A stretch of 7,809 nucleotides of DNA from Thermoplasmata archaeon (GCA_013329855.1 DUJI01000175.1:1-7809); one strand, 5' to 3'; numbered from the stretch's first letter, positions 1-6,136 are shown. Made by a program: numbers and translations. Notes: generated by a model from the sequence alone, not told the origin.

Positions 1-1
1 G

Positions 2-712
2 CTGGAGAACTGCCTGCGGGAGGCGGACAGGACCTCGCGGCGCATCCTCGTCATCTCAGACGGCGTCTTCTCCATGGACGGCGACATCGCGCCCGTGGAC
101 CAGATCGCGAACGCGGCCGTGCCGTACGGCGCCATGGTGTACATCGACGACAGCCATGGGGAGGGCGTGCTCGGAGAGGGAGGACGCGGTGCGGCGAACC
201 ACTTCCATGTCGAGGACAAGGTCCATGTGGAGATGGGCACGTTCTCGAAGGCCCTGGGCGTCGTCGGCGGCTATGCCGCGGGGTCGAACGATCTTCGGCT
301 GTTCGCCCTGAACAAGTCCCGCACCTGGCTCCTGAGCGCCTCCCATCCGCCCGCCACGGTCGCATCGTGCATCGCGGCCATCGACGTGCTTGAAACGGAA
401 CCGAAGTGGGTGGAGCGGCTCTGGAAGAACACCCGGTACTTCAAGAAGGAGCTCGTCTCCCTGGGCTTCGACATCGGGCACAGCGAGACGCCCATCACAC
501 CGGTCATGCTCGGCGAGTCGTCCGTGGCGAAGCGGTTCTCGGACCGCCTCTACGAAGAGGGCGTCTTCGCGCTACCCATCGTGTTCCCCATGGTGGCCAA
601 GGACAAGGCCCGCATCCGGAACATCGTCAACGCCGGACTGACGCGGAAGGACCTGGACTTCGCCCTCGCAGCCTACGAGAAGATCGGCAAGGAGCTCCAG
701 GTCATCTCCTAG
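2..712 (+). CDS. kbl: 2-amino-3-ketobutyrate CoA ligase-like PLP enzyme (glycine C-acetyltransferase), 5'-truncated
   Basis: This is the C-terminal 236 residues of an alpha-oxoamine synthase. The reading frame is open from the window edge, and about 160 N-terminal residues are missing compared with the usual length near 395. Visible landmarks are SDGVFSMDGD (residues 20-29), the cofactor-binding Asp-Asp-Ser-His at 49-52, and GTFSKALG, whose Lys83 (codon 248-250) should form the Schiff base with PLP. The family condenses glycine with an acyl-CoA. The C-terminal half (PVMLGE...VAKRF, then KARIRN, ending IGKEL.VIS) resembles KBL, which splits 2-amino-3-oxobutyrate into glycine and acetyl-CoA in threonine breakdown. 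BioF or another member of the family cannot be excluded without the N-terminus. No threonine dehydrogenase is visible. The stop TAG (710-712) is shared in palindromic form with the converging GNAT gene. Confidence 0.85.
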   Translation: MENCLREADRTSRRILVISDGVFSMDGDIAPVDQIANAAVPYGAMVYIDDSHGEGVLGEGGRGAANHFHVEDKVHVEMGTFSKALGVVGGYAAGSNDLRLFALNKSRTWLLSASHPPATVASCIAAIDVLETEPKWVERLWKNTRYFKKELVSLGFDIGHSETPITPVMLGESSVAKRFSDRLYEEGVFALPIVFPMVAKDKARIRNIVNAGLTRKDLDFALAAYEKIGKELQVIS

Positions 713-1140
713 ACAGCCTCGCGGACTTTCCGGCGGTAGTAGAGGATGTCCGTGGTCTCGTAGCCGAGCTTCCGGAACAGGCTCTGGGAGGCGACGTTGT
801 CCGCCTCGACGAGGGCGGCCATGATCTGCAGGCCCTCCTTCCGAAGGGCACGCTCGCACGCGCGGACCAGCTTCACGGCCAGCCCGCGGTGCCGATACTC
901 CGGGAGCACGGCAAGGCGGTTGATCCATCCCTTCCGCGTGTCGTGAGTCCCGAGGACCGTGCCCACGAGCCGGGCGCCGTCGAACGCGCCCAGGTAGACC
1001 GTGCGATGGGAACGCAGCTGCTTCGCGATGTTCGGTCGGCTGTCCCGTCCCCGGACGCGAGGCTGGAGGTCGCAGACGTCGAAGAGCGCGATCATGGCGG
1101 CGTAGTCGGAGAGGCGGAGACGCCGGATCGTGACCGCCAC
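709..1140 (-). CDS. GNAT-family N-acetyltransferase
   Basis: A single-domain GNAT protein of 143 aa, normal for the family. It should transfer the acetyl group of acetyl-CoA to an amine; the substrate cannot be read from the sequence. Motif A is clear: strand 4 NRLAVLPEYR (residues 74-83) leads into the pyrophosphate-binding loop R83-H-R-G86-L-A88. Motif B follows as EADNVASQSLFRKLGYE (112-128), with the usual Asn115 and the Phe/Gly-Tyr ending. The start is GTG at 1140, supported by a GAGGG (minus strand, 1152-1148) 7 nt before it. It lies only 2 nt after the Nudix stop, so the two are almost certainly cotranscribed. The gene ends against the PLP-enzyme gene, with both TAG stops inside one CTAG. 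RimI-like protein acetylation and small-molecule acetylation are both possible. Confidence 0.9.
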   Translation of the reverse strand: MAVTIRRLRLSDYAAMIALFDVCDLQPRVRGRDSRPNIAKQLRSHRTVYLGAFDGARLVGTVLGTHDTRKGWINRLAVLPEYRHRGLAVKLVRACERALRKEGLQIMAALVEADNVASQSLFRKLGYETTDILYYRRKVREAV

Positions 1141-1142
1141 GG

Positions 1143-1637
1143 CTAGGCCCTCTGCTCGATCAGGTGGCGAGTGGGGTGCGCGAAGAGCTCGCGGGCATCC
1201 TGGGCCAGGTACTCCTGGAGGAACGGAGGCATGACCGGGAAGTCCCGGAGTCGTGCGAGCGGCAGGAGCCGCATCCGGATGTGCGACTCCCGGCTCGGGA
1301 CGTAGCCCTGGGCGTCCGGGGTGGGGAACTCGGACGACAGGTCGACGAGGAAGTAGAAGCCGATCTCGTGGGTCTCGACCCCCTTCAGGTGGTAGAAGTT
1401 CTCGTGGACGTAGACGAGCTTGTCCGCCTCGACGTTCAGCCCCGTCTCCTCGTACACTTCGCGGGACATGCAGAGCGCCAGGGTCTCTCCGAACTCCAGG
1501 TGGCCCCCCGGCATCGCATACTGCTTTCCCCCGCGTCCGTCGTCCCCTTCCTGCATGAGGACGCGGTCCCCGTGGATCAGGATGGCGCAGGCCCGCACGA
1601 GGAACTCGTTCTTCGGATCAGGCGATGCGAGCGCCAA
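1143..1637 (-). CDS. Nudix hydrolase
   Basis: A 164-aa Nudix protein that should hydrolyse a nucleoside diphosphate linked to another moiety. The Nudix box matches the GX5EX7REUXEEXGU signature exactly at residues 45-67: Gly45, Glu51, then REVYEETGL at 59-67. The glutamates of that segment bind the catalytic divalent metal. The domain begins with FLVRACAILIHGDRVLM (12-28), and a basic C-terminal tail follows the fold. The chosen start is TTG at 1637. This overlaps the end of csaA by 20 nt but is preceded by GAGGAGGGGG (minus strand, 1650-1641). A GTG at codon 14 is the alternative, although it would remove part of the first strand. The substrate is unknown. The overlap with csaA and the 2-nt gap to the GNAT gene imply one transcript. 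Confidence 0.92.
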   Translation of the reverse strand: MALASPDPKNEFLVRACAILIHGDRVLMQEGDDGRGGKQYAMPGGHLEFGETLALCMSREVYEETGLNVEADKLVYVHENFYHLKGVETHEIGFYFLVDLSSEFPTPDAQGYVPSRESHIRMRLLPLARLRDFPVMPPFLQEYLAQDARELFAHPTRHLIEQRA

Positions 1638-1953
1638 GCTCCCCCTCCTCGTCGGGCCGCAACAGGATCACGCGGCCATCGGACTGCACGGACCCGAGAC
1701 ACAGGACCTCGGACAGGAAGGGGCCCACCTGGCGTGGCGGGAAGTTGGTCACCGCGACGATCGTGCGGCCGACGAGTTCCTCCTTGGTGTACCAAGGCTG
1801 GATGGCCGCGGAGGACCGTTTGGTGCCCAGGGGCCCGAAGTCGATCGTCAGGCGGTAGGACGGGTGGCGCGCCTCGGGGAAGTCCTTCACCTCCAGGCTG
1901 CGACCCACGCGCATCTCGACCCTCTGGAAGTCCTCGACCGTGATGCCCGCCAT
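1618..1953 (-). CDS. csaA: CsaA-like tRNA-binding OB-fold protein
   Basis: A 111-aa single-domain protein of the CsaA/EMAP-II/Trbp111 tRNA-binding OB-fold group, matching the usual CsaA length of about 110. Diagnostic segments are RVEMRVGRSLEVKDFPEAR (residues 11-29), LTIDFG, KRSSAAI, the near-invariant NFPPRQVGPFLSEVLCLG, and a final VILLRPDEEGELG. CsaA was described in Bacillus as a secretion-related chaperone, and its fold binds tRNA; in archaea its cellular role is unsettled. The ATG at 1953 follows a 42-nt gap after the HEXXH gene. The gap contains a weak AT-rich patch (1975-1981) at the distance expected for a leaderless start, so an internal promoter is possible. Its final codons also carry the ribosome-binding site of the Nudix gene. 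Confidence 0.93.
   Translation of the reverse strand: MAGITVEDFQRVEMRVGRSLEVKDFPEARHPSYRLTIDFGPLGTKRSSAAIQPWYTKEELVGRTIVAVTNFPPRQVGPFLSEVLCLGSVQSDGRVILLRPDEEGELGARIA
1641..1650 (-). promoter_or_regulatory. Internal Shine-Dalgarno for the Nudix gene
   Basis: On the minus strand GAGGAGGGGG lies inside the last codons of csaA (its DEEGE segment) and ends 3 nt before the TTG at 1637. The GAGG core is at a normal distance. It is what makes the overlapping TTG start credible. The same bases are needed to encode acidic residues, so part of the purine bias may be coincidental. Confidence 0.5.
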
Positions 1954-1995
1954 CGCGCGCGGGAAGGGACGTCGATGATTTGAGACCTTTGCCCG

Positions 1996-2496
1996 TCAGT
2001 AGGCGCGGGATTCGGGGATCCGGATCCCGAGCCGCGTGCACAGCCGCTCATGGTCCTCGCGGCTCGTCCACTCCACGCGCAGGTAGTCCGCGATCTCCCC
2101 GTCCGTCATCCCGAGGCGGCGGGCCTCCCGGACCGCGACTTCGTACGCCTCGATCTCCGTCGGGCGGTCCACGTAGCTGTACCGGCGGTCCCAGAGCTCC
2201 TTCCCTTCGTGCCACTGACGGATGTGGGCGAGCTCGTGGAGGATGTCCAGGTAGAGGATCCGCTCGTCCCCCGTCTGAAGATAAGTGAGGCCCGCGCAGA
2301 CGTTGCCCGCCTCCGCGTCGATGTACATGTACGTGTCCTCCGCGACGACGTCCACCTTGCAGTCCCGAAGGATCCGCGCCCGCAGGCCGTCGCCGAAGAG
2401 GGAGCCGAAGGCCTTGGAGCGGTCAAGCCCGAGGAACACCTCGAGGAGCGCATACTTCGCCGGCTTGACCTTCCGGTTCACGCGGACGTCCGGCAT
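1996..2496 (-). CDS. Small HEXXH zinc-metallopeptidase-like protein
   Basis: A cytosolic-looking protein of 166 aa with no signal peptide or membrane segment. The core is LYLDILHELAHIRQWHEG, in which H87-E88-x-x-H91 is a zincin motif. About 23 residues on, PTEIEAYEVA supplies a glutamate (E114 or E116) suited as third zinc ligand, as in ImmA/IrrE-like and related minimal zincins. The upstream part (residues 1-60) resembles no domain I know. The C-terminus (MTDGEIADYLRVEW) looks helical. The start is uncertain. ATG 2496 has a GAGG 9 nt upstream and follows an A+T-richer stretch. A GTG at 2556 would add 20 residues and overlap the preceding stop as GTGA. The substrate is unknown. It sits directly downstream of an aminopeptidase, which suggests a peptide-processing context, although proximity is weak evidence. 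Confidence 0.8.
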   Translation of the reverse strand: MPDVRVNRKVKPAKYALLEVFLGLDRSKAFGSLFGDGLRARILRDCKVDVVAEDTYMYIDAEAGNVCAGLTYLQTGDERILYLDILHELAHIRQWHEGKELWDRRYSYVDRPTEIEAYEVAVREARRLGMTDGEIADYLRVEWTSREDHERLCTRLGIRIPESRAY

Positions 2497-2523
2497 GCTG
2501 GAGTGCCTCGAATCTTCCGCGAA

Positions 2524-2532
2524 GGAAAAAGG
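2524..2532 (-). terminator. Possible T-rich terminator or spacer element
   Basis: The minus strand reads CCTTTTTCC in the 56-nt gap between the HEAT/coiled-coil stop and ATG 2496. The gap is visibly richer in A+T than its surroundings. Archaeal termination often uses short T-tracts without a strong hairpin, so transcript ends could form here. A five-T run is weak and the element may do nothing. If GTG 2556 is the true start of the next gene, this lies inside coding sequence. Confidence 0.25.
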
Positions 2533-2552
2533 TTTCGCGAGCAGTCGGCGGC

Positions 2553-3059
2553 TCACACCTTCCTCTTCGAGGAGGCGCCCACCCGGGCCTCCAGGGCCGT
2601 GAGCCGAGCCTTCAGCTCCTTGGTCTCGTCCTTGAGCTTGTCCAGCTCGTCCTGCTGCTCCAGGCGCTTCGCGCGCTCCGCGTGCTTCGTACGGATCTCC
2701 GCGATCCCGCGGCGCGCGTTCCGGCGCAAGGCCCCCAACACGGACGTGTCTGCGACCTTCTCCAGCTGCGCGATCCCTTTCGGGTTCTCTAGGCCCACGA
2801 TGCCGTCCACGGCGCCCAGCTTGGTGCGGTAGTTGGGATCCCGTGTGAGCGCGGCCAGGTCATCGAGGAGCTCGTCCTGCCGCTTCTCCAGGTAGTAGCC
2901 CAGCTTCCCCAGGCCGGCGCCCATCGCGGCGCGCTGGAATTCCGGGCGGCCGTAGGCCGTCCTCTCGGCCAGGACGGAGATGCCCTTCTCCTCCCGCAGC
3001 GCGGCGATCCCGGCGGCGGCGCTCCGCGCGATCACGTCCCCTTGGGAGAGGCGGTCCAT
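2553..3059 (-). CDS. HEAT-repeat/coiled-coil C-terminal part of the M1 aminopeptidase, split off by a TGA
   Basis: This 168-residue frame continues the upstream aminopeptidase in the same reading frame, after TGA (3065-3063) and one GGC codon. Alanine-rich helical pairs persist: IARSAAAGIAALRE (residues 10-23), FQRAAMGAGLGKL (41-53), YRTKLGAVDGIVGL (77-90) and LRRNARRGIAEI (111-122). These match the HEAT repeats before the stop. Residues 123-160 form a charged coiled coil with leucine heptads (LEQQDELDKLKDETKELKARL), followed by a basic SSKRKV tail. It has no catalytic motif and is probably a scaffold or an oligomerisation arm of the peptidase. The ATG at 3059 has only a GAGG one base upstream, too close to be a good ribosome site. 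Separate translation would therefore depend on termination and reinitiation. Either it is a natural second subunit, or the stop is a mutation or assembly error in one 845-aa gene. Confidence 0.75.
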   Translation of the reverse strand: MDRLSQGDVIARSAAAGIAALREEKGISVLAERTAYGRPEFQRAAMGAGLGKLGYYLEKRQDELLDDLAALTRDPNYRTKLGAVDGIVGLENPKGIAQLEKVADTSVLGALRRNARRGIAEIRTKHAERAKRLEQQDELDKLKDETKELKARLTALEARVGASSKRKV

Positions 3060-3062
3060 GCC

Positions 3063-5090
3063 TCACGCGATCGCGTCGAACGCTCCGGGATGGCGGGTCT
3101 CCGCGAGGGCCTGGGCCGCCTGGGCCATGGGGGCGTACGTCCCGTCCTCCAAGTACGCCTTGGAAAGGGCCTTGAACGCCTCGTCGTCCTTACGGAACTT
3201 CCCCAGGGCGGCGTAGATCCCGCGGCGCACGCGGCTGTCCTGTCCCTTGAGCGACGCCAGGAGGACGTCCCGCGCGGCGGTCGTGCCCACCTCGCCGAGT
3301 CCGGCGGCGGTCGCCCGACGTACGCCCCAGAACGGGTCCTTGGAGAGGGCCTTCCCCAGCGCCTGGGCCGCGGCCGCGTCCCCGACGAAGCGGCCGAGGC
3401 CCGCGGCCGCCTCCATCCGCGCCCAGACGCCATTCGCGTGGGCGAGCTGCCAGAGGAGCTCCTCCTTCTCCTTCTTGAACGTCAGCTTCTTGATCAGGTT
3501 CCCGTCCGGGTCGAAAAGGACCGTCCTGGGCCTCTCGCGGGAGGCGATGCGGAACGTGTGCTCGGCCCGGTCGACCTGCACGGTCTCCCGCCACACGCGG
3601 TCGTCCGTCGCGAACTCGAGTTCCACGGGCATCCGGAAGAGCGGGACGGCGTCCTTCACCTCGTGGGTCTGCTTCACCTTCACCTCGACCTGCTTGGCCC
3701 GATCGTCCCACGACCAGGACACCTCGAACTCGGGATGGCCCGCGTGGTACAACCACTCGTCGAAGAACCAGGCCAGGCTCTTCCCCGTGGCCTCCTCCAA
3801 GGCCACCCGGAAGTCCGTCGTCTCCACGTTCTGGAGGCCGACCTTCTTCACGTAGTGACGGATCCCCTTCCACCAGAGGTCGTCCCCGAGGACCGTGCGG
3901 AGCATGTGGAGCACCCCGCAGCCCTTGTTGTACGTGTGGTTGTCGAGCATGTCCTCTGCGTCGACGAACTTGTGCGTGACGATGGGGCGCTTGTACTTCT
4001 TCTCCGCTTCCTCGTAGTAGCCCTCGCGGACCTCCTCCAAGTGGACGATGAACTCGTCCTTCCCGAAGTGGTCCTCCCACCAGAGGCACTCGAAGTAGTC
4101 CGCGAAGGACTCGTTGAGCCAGAGGTGGCCCCAGCTCTTGCACGTGAGCCAGTCCCCGAACCACTGATGCGCGAGCTCGTGGCTCAGGAGGGAGTCCGAG
4201 GAATAGTCCGGGTACGCGTGCTCGTCCGTGAGGCAATACTCGTGCAGGATGGTGATCGACGTGTTCTCCATGCCGCCGAACGTGAAGTCGGGGACGCACG
4301 CCTGGGCGTACTTGCCCCAGGGATAGCGGAGGCCCGTGACCCGCCCGAAGAACTTGACCATGGCGGGCACCCGGGAGAAGCAGAGGTCGATGTACTTCCC
4401 GTAGCCCTTGGGCACGTACGCTTGGACCGGAATCCCGTCCGCGTCCCATTCCTTCGTGTCCCACTCCCCCACGACGAGGGCGATGAGGTAGTTCGGGTGG
4501 GGCTTGTCTTGGATCCAGTGGAACGTCCGCGTGCCCTTCTTCGGGTCGTGCTTCTCGGAGACCAGACGGCCGTTGGACACGGCCCGGTACGCCTCCTTGA
4601 CCGTGACCACGACCTCCGTGGTGAACTTCTGGTTCGGGTAGTCGTAGGACGGGAACCAGGAGCGGTTGTCCATCTCCTCGCCCTGGGTCCAGACGATCCG
4701 CGGCTTCTTGGGGTAGGCCTTGTCCGGCGCGACGAAGAAGAGGCCCTTCGTGGGCGTCGCCTCGTAGCGGACGCGGAGCTCGAAGGCCTCGCCCGCCTTC
4801 CGGGCTCGGGGCAGGCGGATCGTCAGTTCCTCTCCGTGGGTCTCGAACTCGAGGGCCTTGCCCGCCTCGTCCTTGACGCCGCGGATGCGGAGGTTGTCCA
4901 GGTCCAGGACGATCTCCTTGAGGCCGTCGTTGATCGGGGCGAGGCGGTGGGTCGCCGTCCCGGAGACTTTCTTCGCCTCGTCGTCCACGACGAGGTCCAG
5001 GCGCAGGTGCTGGAGCGCGAACGTCCGTTCGCGGGCCCACTGCTCCGAGGTCTCCGGAGGCACGAACGTCCGGTCGCCGAACGCTCCCAT
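3063..5090 (-). CDS. M1-family zinc aminopeptidase with C-terminal HEAT repeats, ending at an in-frame TGA
   Basis: A 675-aa gluzincin aminopeptidase that removes N-terminal residues from peptides, with no signal peptide and so presumably cytosolic. The order is an N-terminal beta saddle (about 1-200), a thermolysin-like catalytic domain, a beta sandwich (about 450-540, from HPEFEVSW), and then HEAT repeats. Catalytic residues are complete: exopeptidase motif GGMEN at 272-276, zinc motif H304-E305-L-A-H308 with third ligand Glu327 in WLNESFADYFE (exact HEXXH-X18-E spacing), and transition-state Tyr387 in TYNKG. The last HEAT helix breaks off at AFDAIA. The next frame resumes after TGA-GGC-ATG in phase. 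The ATG at 5090 (MGAFGDRTF) is preferred; a GTG at 5126 would add 12 residues without a better ribosome site. It heads the minus-strand gene row. Confidence 0.93.
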   Translation of the reverse strand: MGAFGDRTFVPPETSEQWARERTFALQHLRLDLVVDDEAKKVSGTATHRLAPINDGLKEIVLDLDNLRIRGVKDEAGKALEFETHGEELTIRLPRARKAGEAFELRVRYEATPTKGLFFVAPDKAYPKKPRIVWTQGEEMDNRSWFPSYDYPNQKFTTEVVVTVKEAYRAVSNGRLVSEKHDPKKGTRTFHWIQDKPHPNYLIALVVGEWDTKEWDADGIPVQAYVPKGYGKYIDLCFSRVPAMVKFFGRVTGLRYPWGKYAQACVPDFTFGGMENTSITILHEYCLTDEHAYPDYSSDSLLSHELAHQWFGDWLTCKSWGHLWLNESFADYFECLWWEDHFGKDEFIVHLEEVREGYYEEAEKKYKRPIVTHKFVDAEDMLDNHTYNKGCGVLHMLRTVLGDDLWWKGIRHYVKKVGLQNVETTDFRVALEEATGKSLAWFFDEWLYHAGHPEFEVSWSWDDRAKQVEVKVKQTHEVKDAVPLFRMPVELEFATDDRVWRETVQVDRAEHTFRIASRERPRTVLFDPDGNLIKKLTFKKEKEELLWQLAHANGVWARMEAAAGLGRFVGDAAAAQALGKALSKDPFWGVRRATAAGLGEVGTTAARDVLLASLKGQDSRVRRGIYAALGKFRKDDEAFKALSKAYLEDGTYAPMAQAAQALAETRHPGAFDAIA

Positions 5091-5167
5091 TCGCTGTCCC
5101 CGACAGGACTCGACGTCATCGGTCACGAAGACACCCCGTTCCGGATGGCCGAGGGGAAGGCAGGTGA

Positions 5168-5175
5168 CTACTTAG
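5168..5175. promoter_or_regulatory. Candidate TATA-like element between divergent genes
   Basis: CTACTTAG (CTAAGTAG on the other strand) is the most AT-rich, TATA-like patch in the 129-nt divergent gap between the aminopeptidase and the 178-aa protein. On the plus strand it would give a start near 5197 and a short leader containing AGGAGG. On the minus strand it would give a start near 5146 and a leader of about 55 nt. The match to an archaeal TATA box is poor, and no B-recognition element is obvious. Confidence 0.3.
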
Positions 5176-5209
5176 CCATTCTCGCCCGCGCTGCCGGTGC
5201 GGCCGGCAC

Positions 5210-5215
5210 AGGAGG
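5210..5215 (+). promoter_or_regulatory. Strong Shine-Dalgarno (AGGAGG)
   Basis: A perfect AGGAGG lies 4 nt before the ATG at 5220. It fixes the start of the 178-aa protein and argues against the long upstream in-frame extension, which would run antisense through the aminopeptidase gene. Confidence 0.75.
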
Positions 5216-5219
5216 ACTT

Positions 5220-5756
5220 ATGGGGCCGCCGCGCTTCGAGGCGGCCGTGGACGTGGATCGTTCGCGGGAGATCCGGGCCACCTTCGAACGGATCCGGAGG
5301 CCCCTGCAGTGGCCCCTGGAGGACTTCCGGCGGAAGAAGTTCGCGACGACCCGCCTGGTCGGATACCGCTTCTCCCGCATGCGCGGTGCTGCGGAGGCGG
5401 GTTTCGTCTACGGGTTCGCCCTGAAATCCGACGCGGTGCCCGGGGTCCGCGAGCCCCCCGAGGCCGTGGCCTACGCGTTCGTCCGTCCCGTGGGCTCGGC
5501 CCTCTTCCAGGAACTGGTCATCCGCCCGCGGAGCGCCGTCCGGAGGCTCGTGGCCGACAGCCGAACCCTGGGCCACCCGTTCGTGTTCCACCCCGAGGGC
5601 GAGGTGGTCGCGGTCCGCCACCGGTCCCTGGCGCGGCTCCCGCCCGAGCTGTTCCCCTTTGCAGCTGCGGACTTCTTCATGATCGCCCAGGGGCGCCTCC
5701 GGACGGGCGGGTTCATGGACCGCGTGCGGAAGGCGACGACGCGTCGGGGGTCGTGA
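5220..5756 (+). CDS. Uncharacterised basic protein, 178 aa
   Basis: I do not recognise this protein. The start is fixed by AGGAGG 4 nt before the ATG. It is strongly arginine-rich, has no cysteine, no predicted signal peptide and no membrane segment, and looks globular and mixed alpha/beta. Features to search with: RRPLQWPLEDFRRKKFATTR (residues 28-47), a strand-rich stretch from GFVYGFAL through EAVAYAFVRPVG to FQELVIRPRSAVRRLVADS, then HPFVFHPEGEVVAVRHRSL, and a hydrophobic LPPELFPFAAADFFMIAQG near the C-terminus. The basic charge would allow nucleic-acid or membrane-surface binding, but no known motif supports either. The frame is open upstream through 3042, which is only the antisense shadow of the aminopeptidase gene. 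It ends 3 nt from a converging gene. Confidence 0.75.
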   Translation: MGPPRFEAAVDVDRSREIRATFERIRRPLQWPLEDFRRKKFATTRLVGYRFSRMRGAAEAGFVYGFALKSDAVPGVREPPEAVAYAFVRPVGSALFQELVIRPRSAVRRLVADSRTLGHPFVFHPEGEVVAVRHRSLARLPPELFPFAAADFFMIAQGRLRTGGFMDRVRKATTRRGS

Positions 5757-5759
5757 GGC

Positions 5760-6074
5760 TCAGGCGCCCATCTCGATCGCGAGGGCCGCCGGGACGTGGG
5801 GGCGGTCCAGCACCTCGAACACCTTGGCCCAGTTGTCTCCGAGGTCGCGGGAGCACCGGAGGACGCCCAGGTCGACCAGGTTCTGCAGCCGTCGTCGCGT
5901 CCGGGTGGCCGGCCATCGGAACCGGATGGCCATGTATTCCACAACGGATCGCTCGGGGGCGCCGCGGTCGGAGAAGTGCACCTGGAGCGCCGTCGCCAGG
6001 ATGGCCAAGTCCTCCCGGAGCTCGGGGTCGTCCACGTCCATGAGCACGGTCCAGAGGCCTCTGATGCGGGACAT
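5760..6074 (-). CDS. Small winged-helix-like protein, possible transcription regulator
   Basis: A 104-aa protein starting at ATG 6074; no other good start codon precedes it in frame before the divergent gene. Residues 1-40 look helical (LREDLAILATALQVHF). Residues 41-90 have the pattern of a winged helix: VVEYMAIRF as first helix, a turn at RWPATR, a basic putative recognition helix TRRRLQNLVDLGVL, then a wing formed by RCSRDLGDNWAKVFEVL. This suggests DNA binding, but the match is by pattern only and no family is named. No ribosome-binding sequence is visible. It is divergently arranged with the small membrane protein, with a 58-nt gap between the ATGs (121 nt if the GTG start is used), and converges on the 178-aa gene. 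Self-regulation through the divergent gap is a guess. The same frame stays open far upstream only as antisense of other genes. Confidence 0.7.
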   Translation of the reverse strand: MSRIRGLWTVLMDVDDPELREDLAILATALQVHFSDRGAPERSVVEYMAIRFRWPATRTRRRLQNLVDLGVLRCSRDLGDNWAKVFEVLDRPHVPAALAIEMGA

Positions 6075-6125
6075 GAGGGCGCGGACCCACGCCTCGGCCC
6101 GTCTCGGTTCGCCGTGCAGGTAGCG

Positions 6126-6136
6126 TACAGATATGC
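6126..6136. promoter_or_regulatory. Candidate divergent promoter element
   Basis: GTACAGATATG, with CATATCTGTAC on the minus strand, is the only AT-rich patch between the divergent small genes. On the plus strand it would place transcription near 6157, giving a leader of about 39 nt before the GTG at 6196 with its GGGAGG. On the minus strand it would start near 6105, about 30 nt before ATG 6074. It is weaker than the TATA boxes at 6407 and 7748. Confidence 0.3.

Noticed and set aside
709..1145. TAG codons ending three genes read as pyrrolysine
   Set aside because: Each TAG comes at the normal end of its domain, and in the PLP-enzyme frame another TAG follows within nine codons (737-739), so no conserved sequence is gained.
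406..1943. Plus-strand frames of about 190-260 codons opposite the GNAT, Nudix and CsaA genes
   Set aside because: The minus strand carries complete recognised domains at these positions, and the plus frames match nothing.
3063..3065. Genome-wide reassignment of TGA as a sense codon, or selenocysteine
   Set aside because: Several other genes here end properly at TGA at family-typical lengths (csaA, the kinase, the amidotransferase), and selenocysteine in a HEAT helix makes no sense. A local event remains possible.
3042..5219. Very long plus-strand open frame (904 codons to 5756) antisense to the aminopeptidase
   Set aside because: The minus strand encodes all M1 catalytic motifs. The plus frame here is Leu/Val/Glu/Arg-rich shadow sequence typical of high-GC3 genes. 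Only the part from ATG 5220, with its AGGAGG, looks like a gene.
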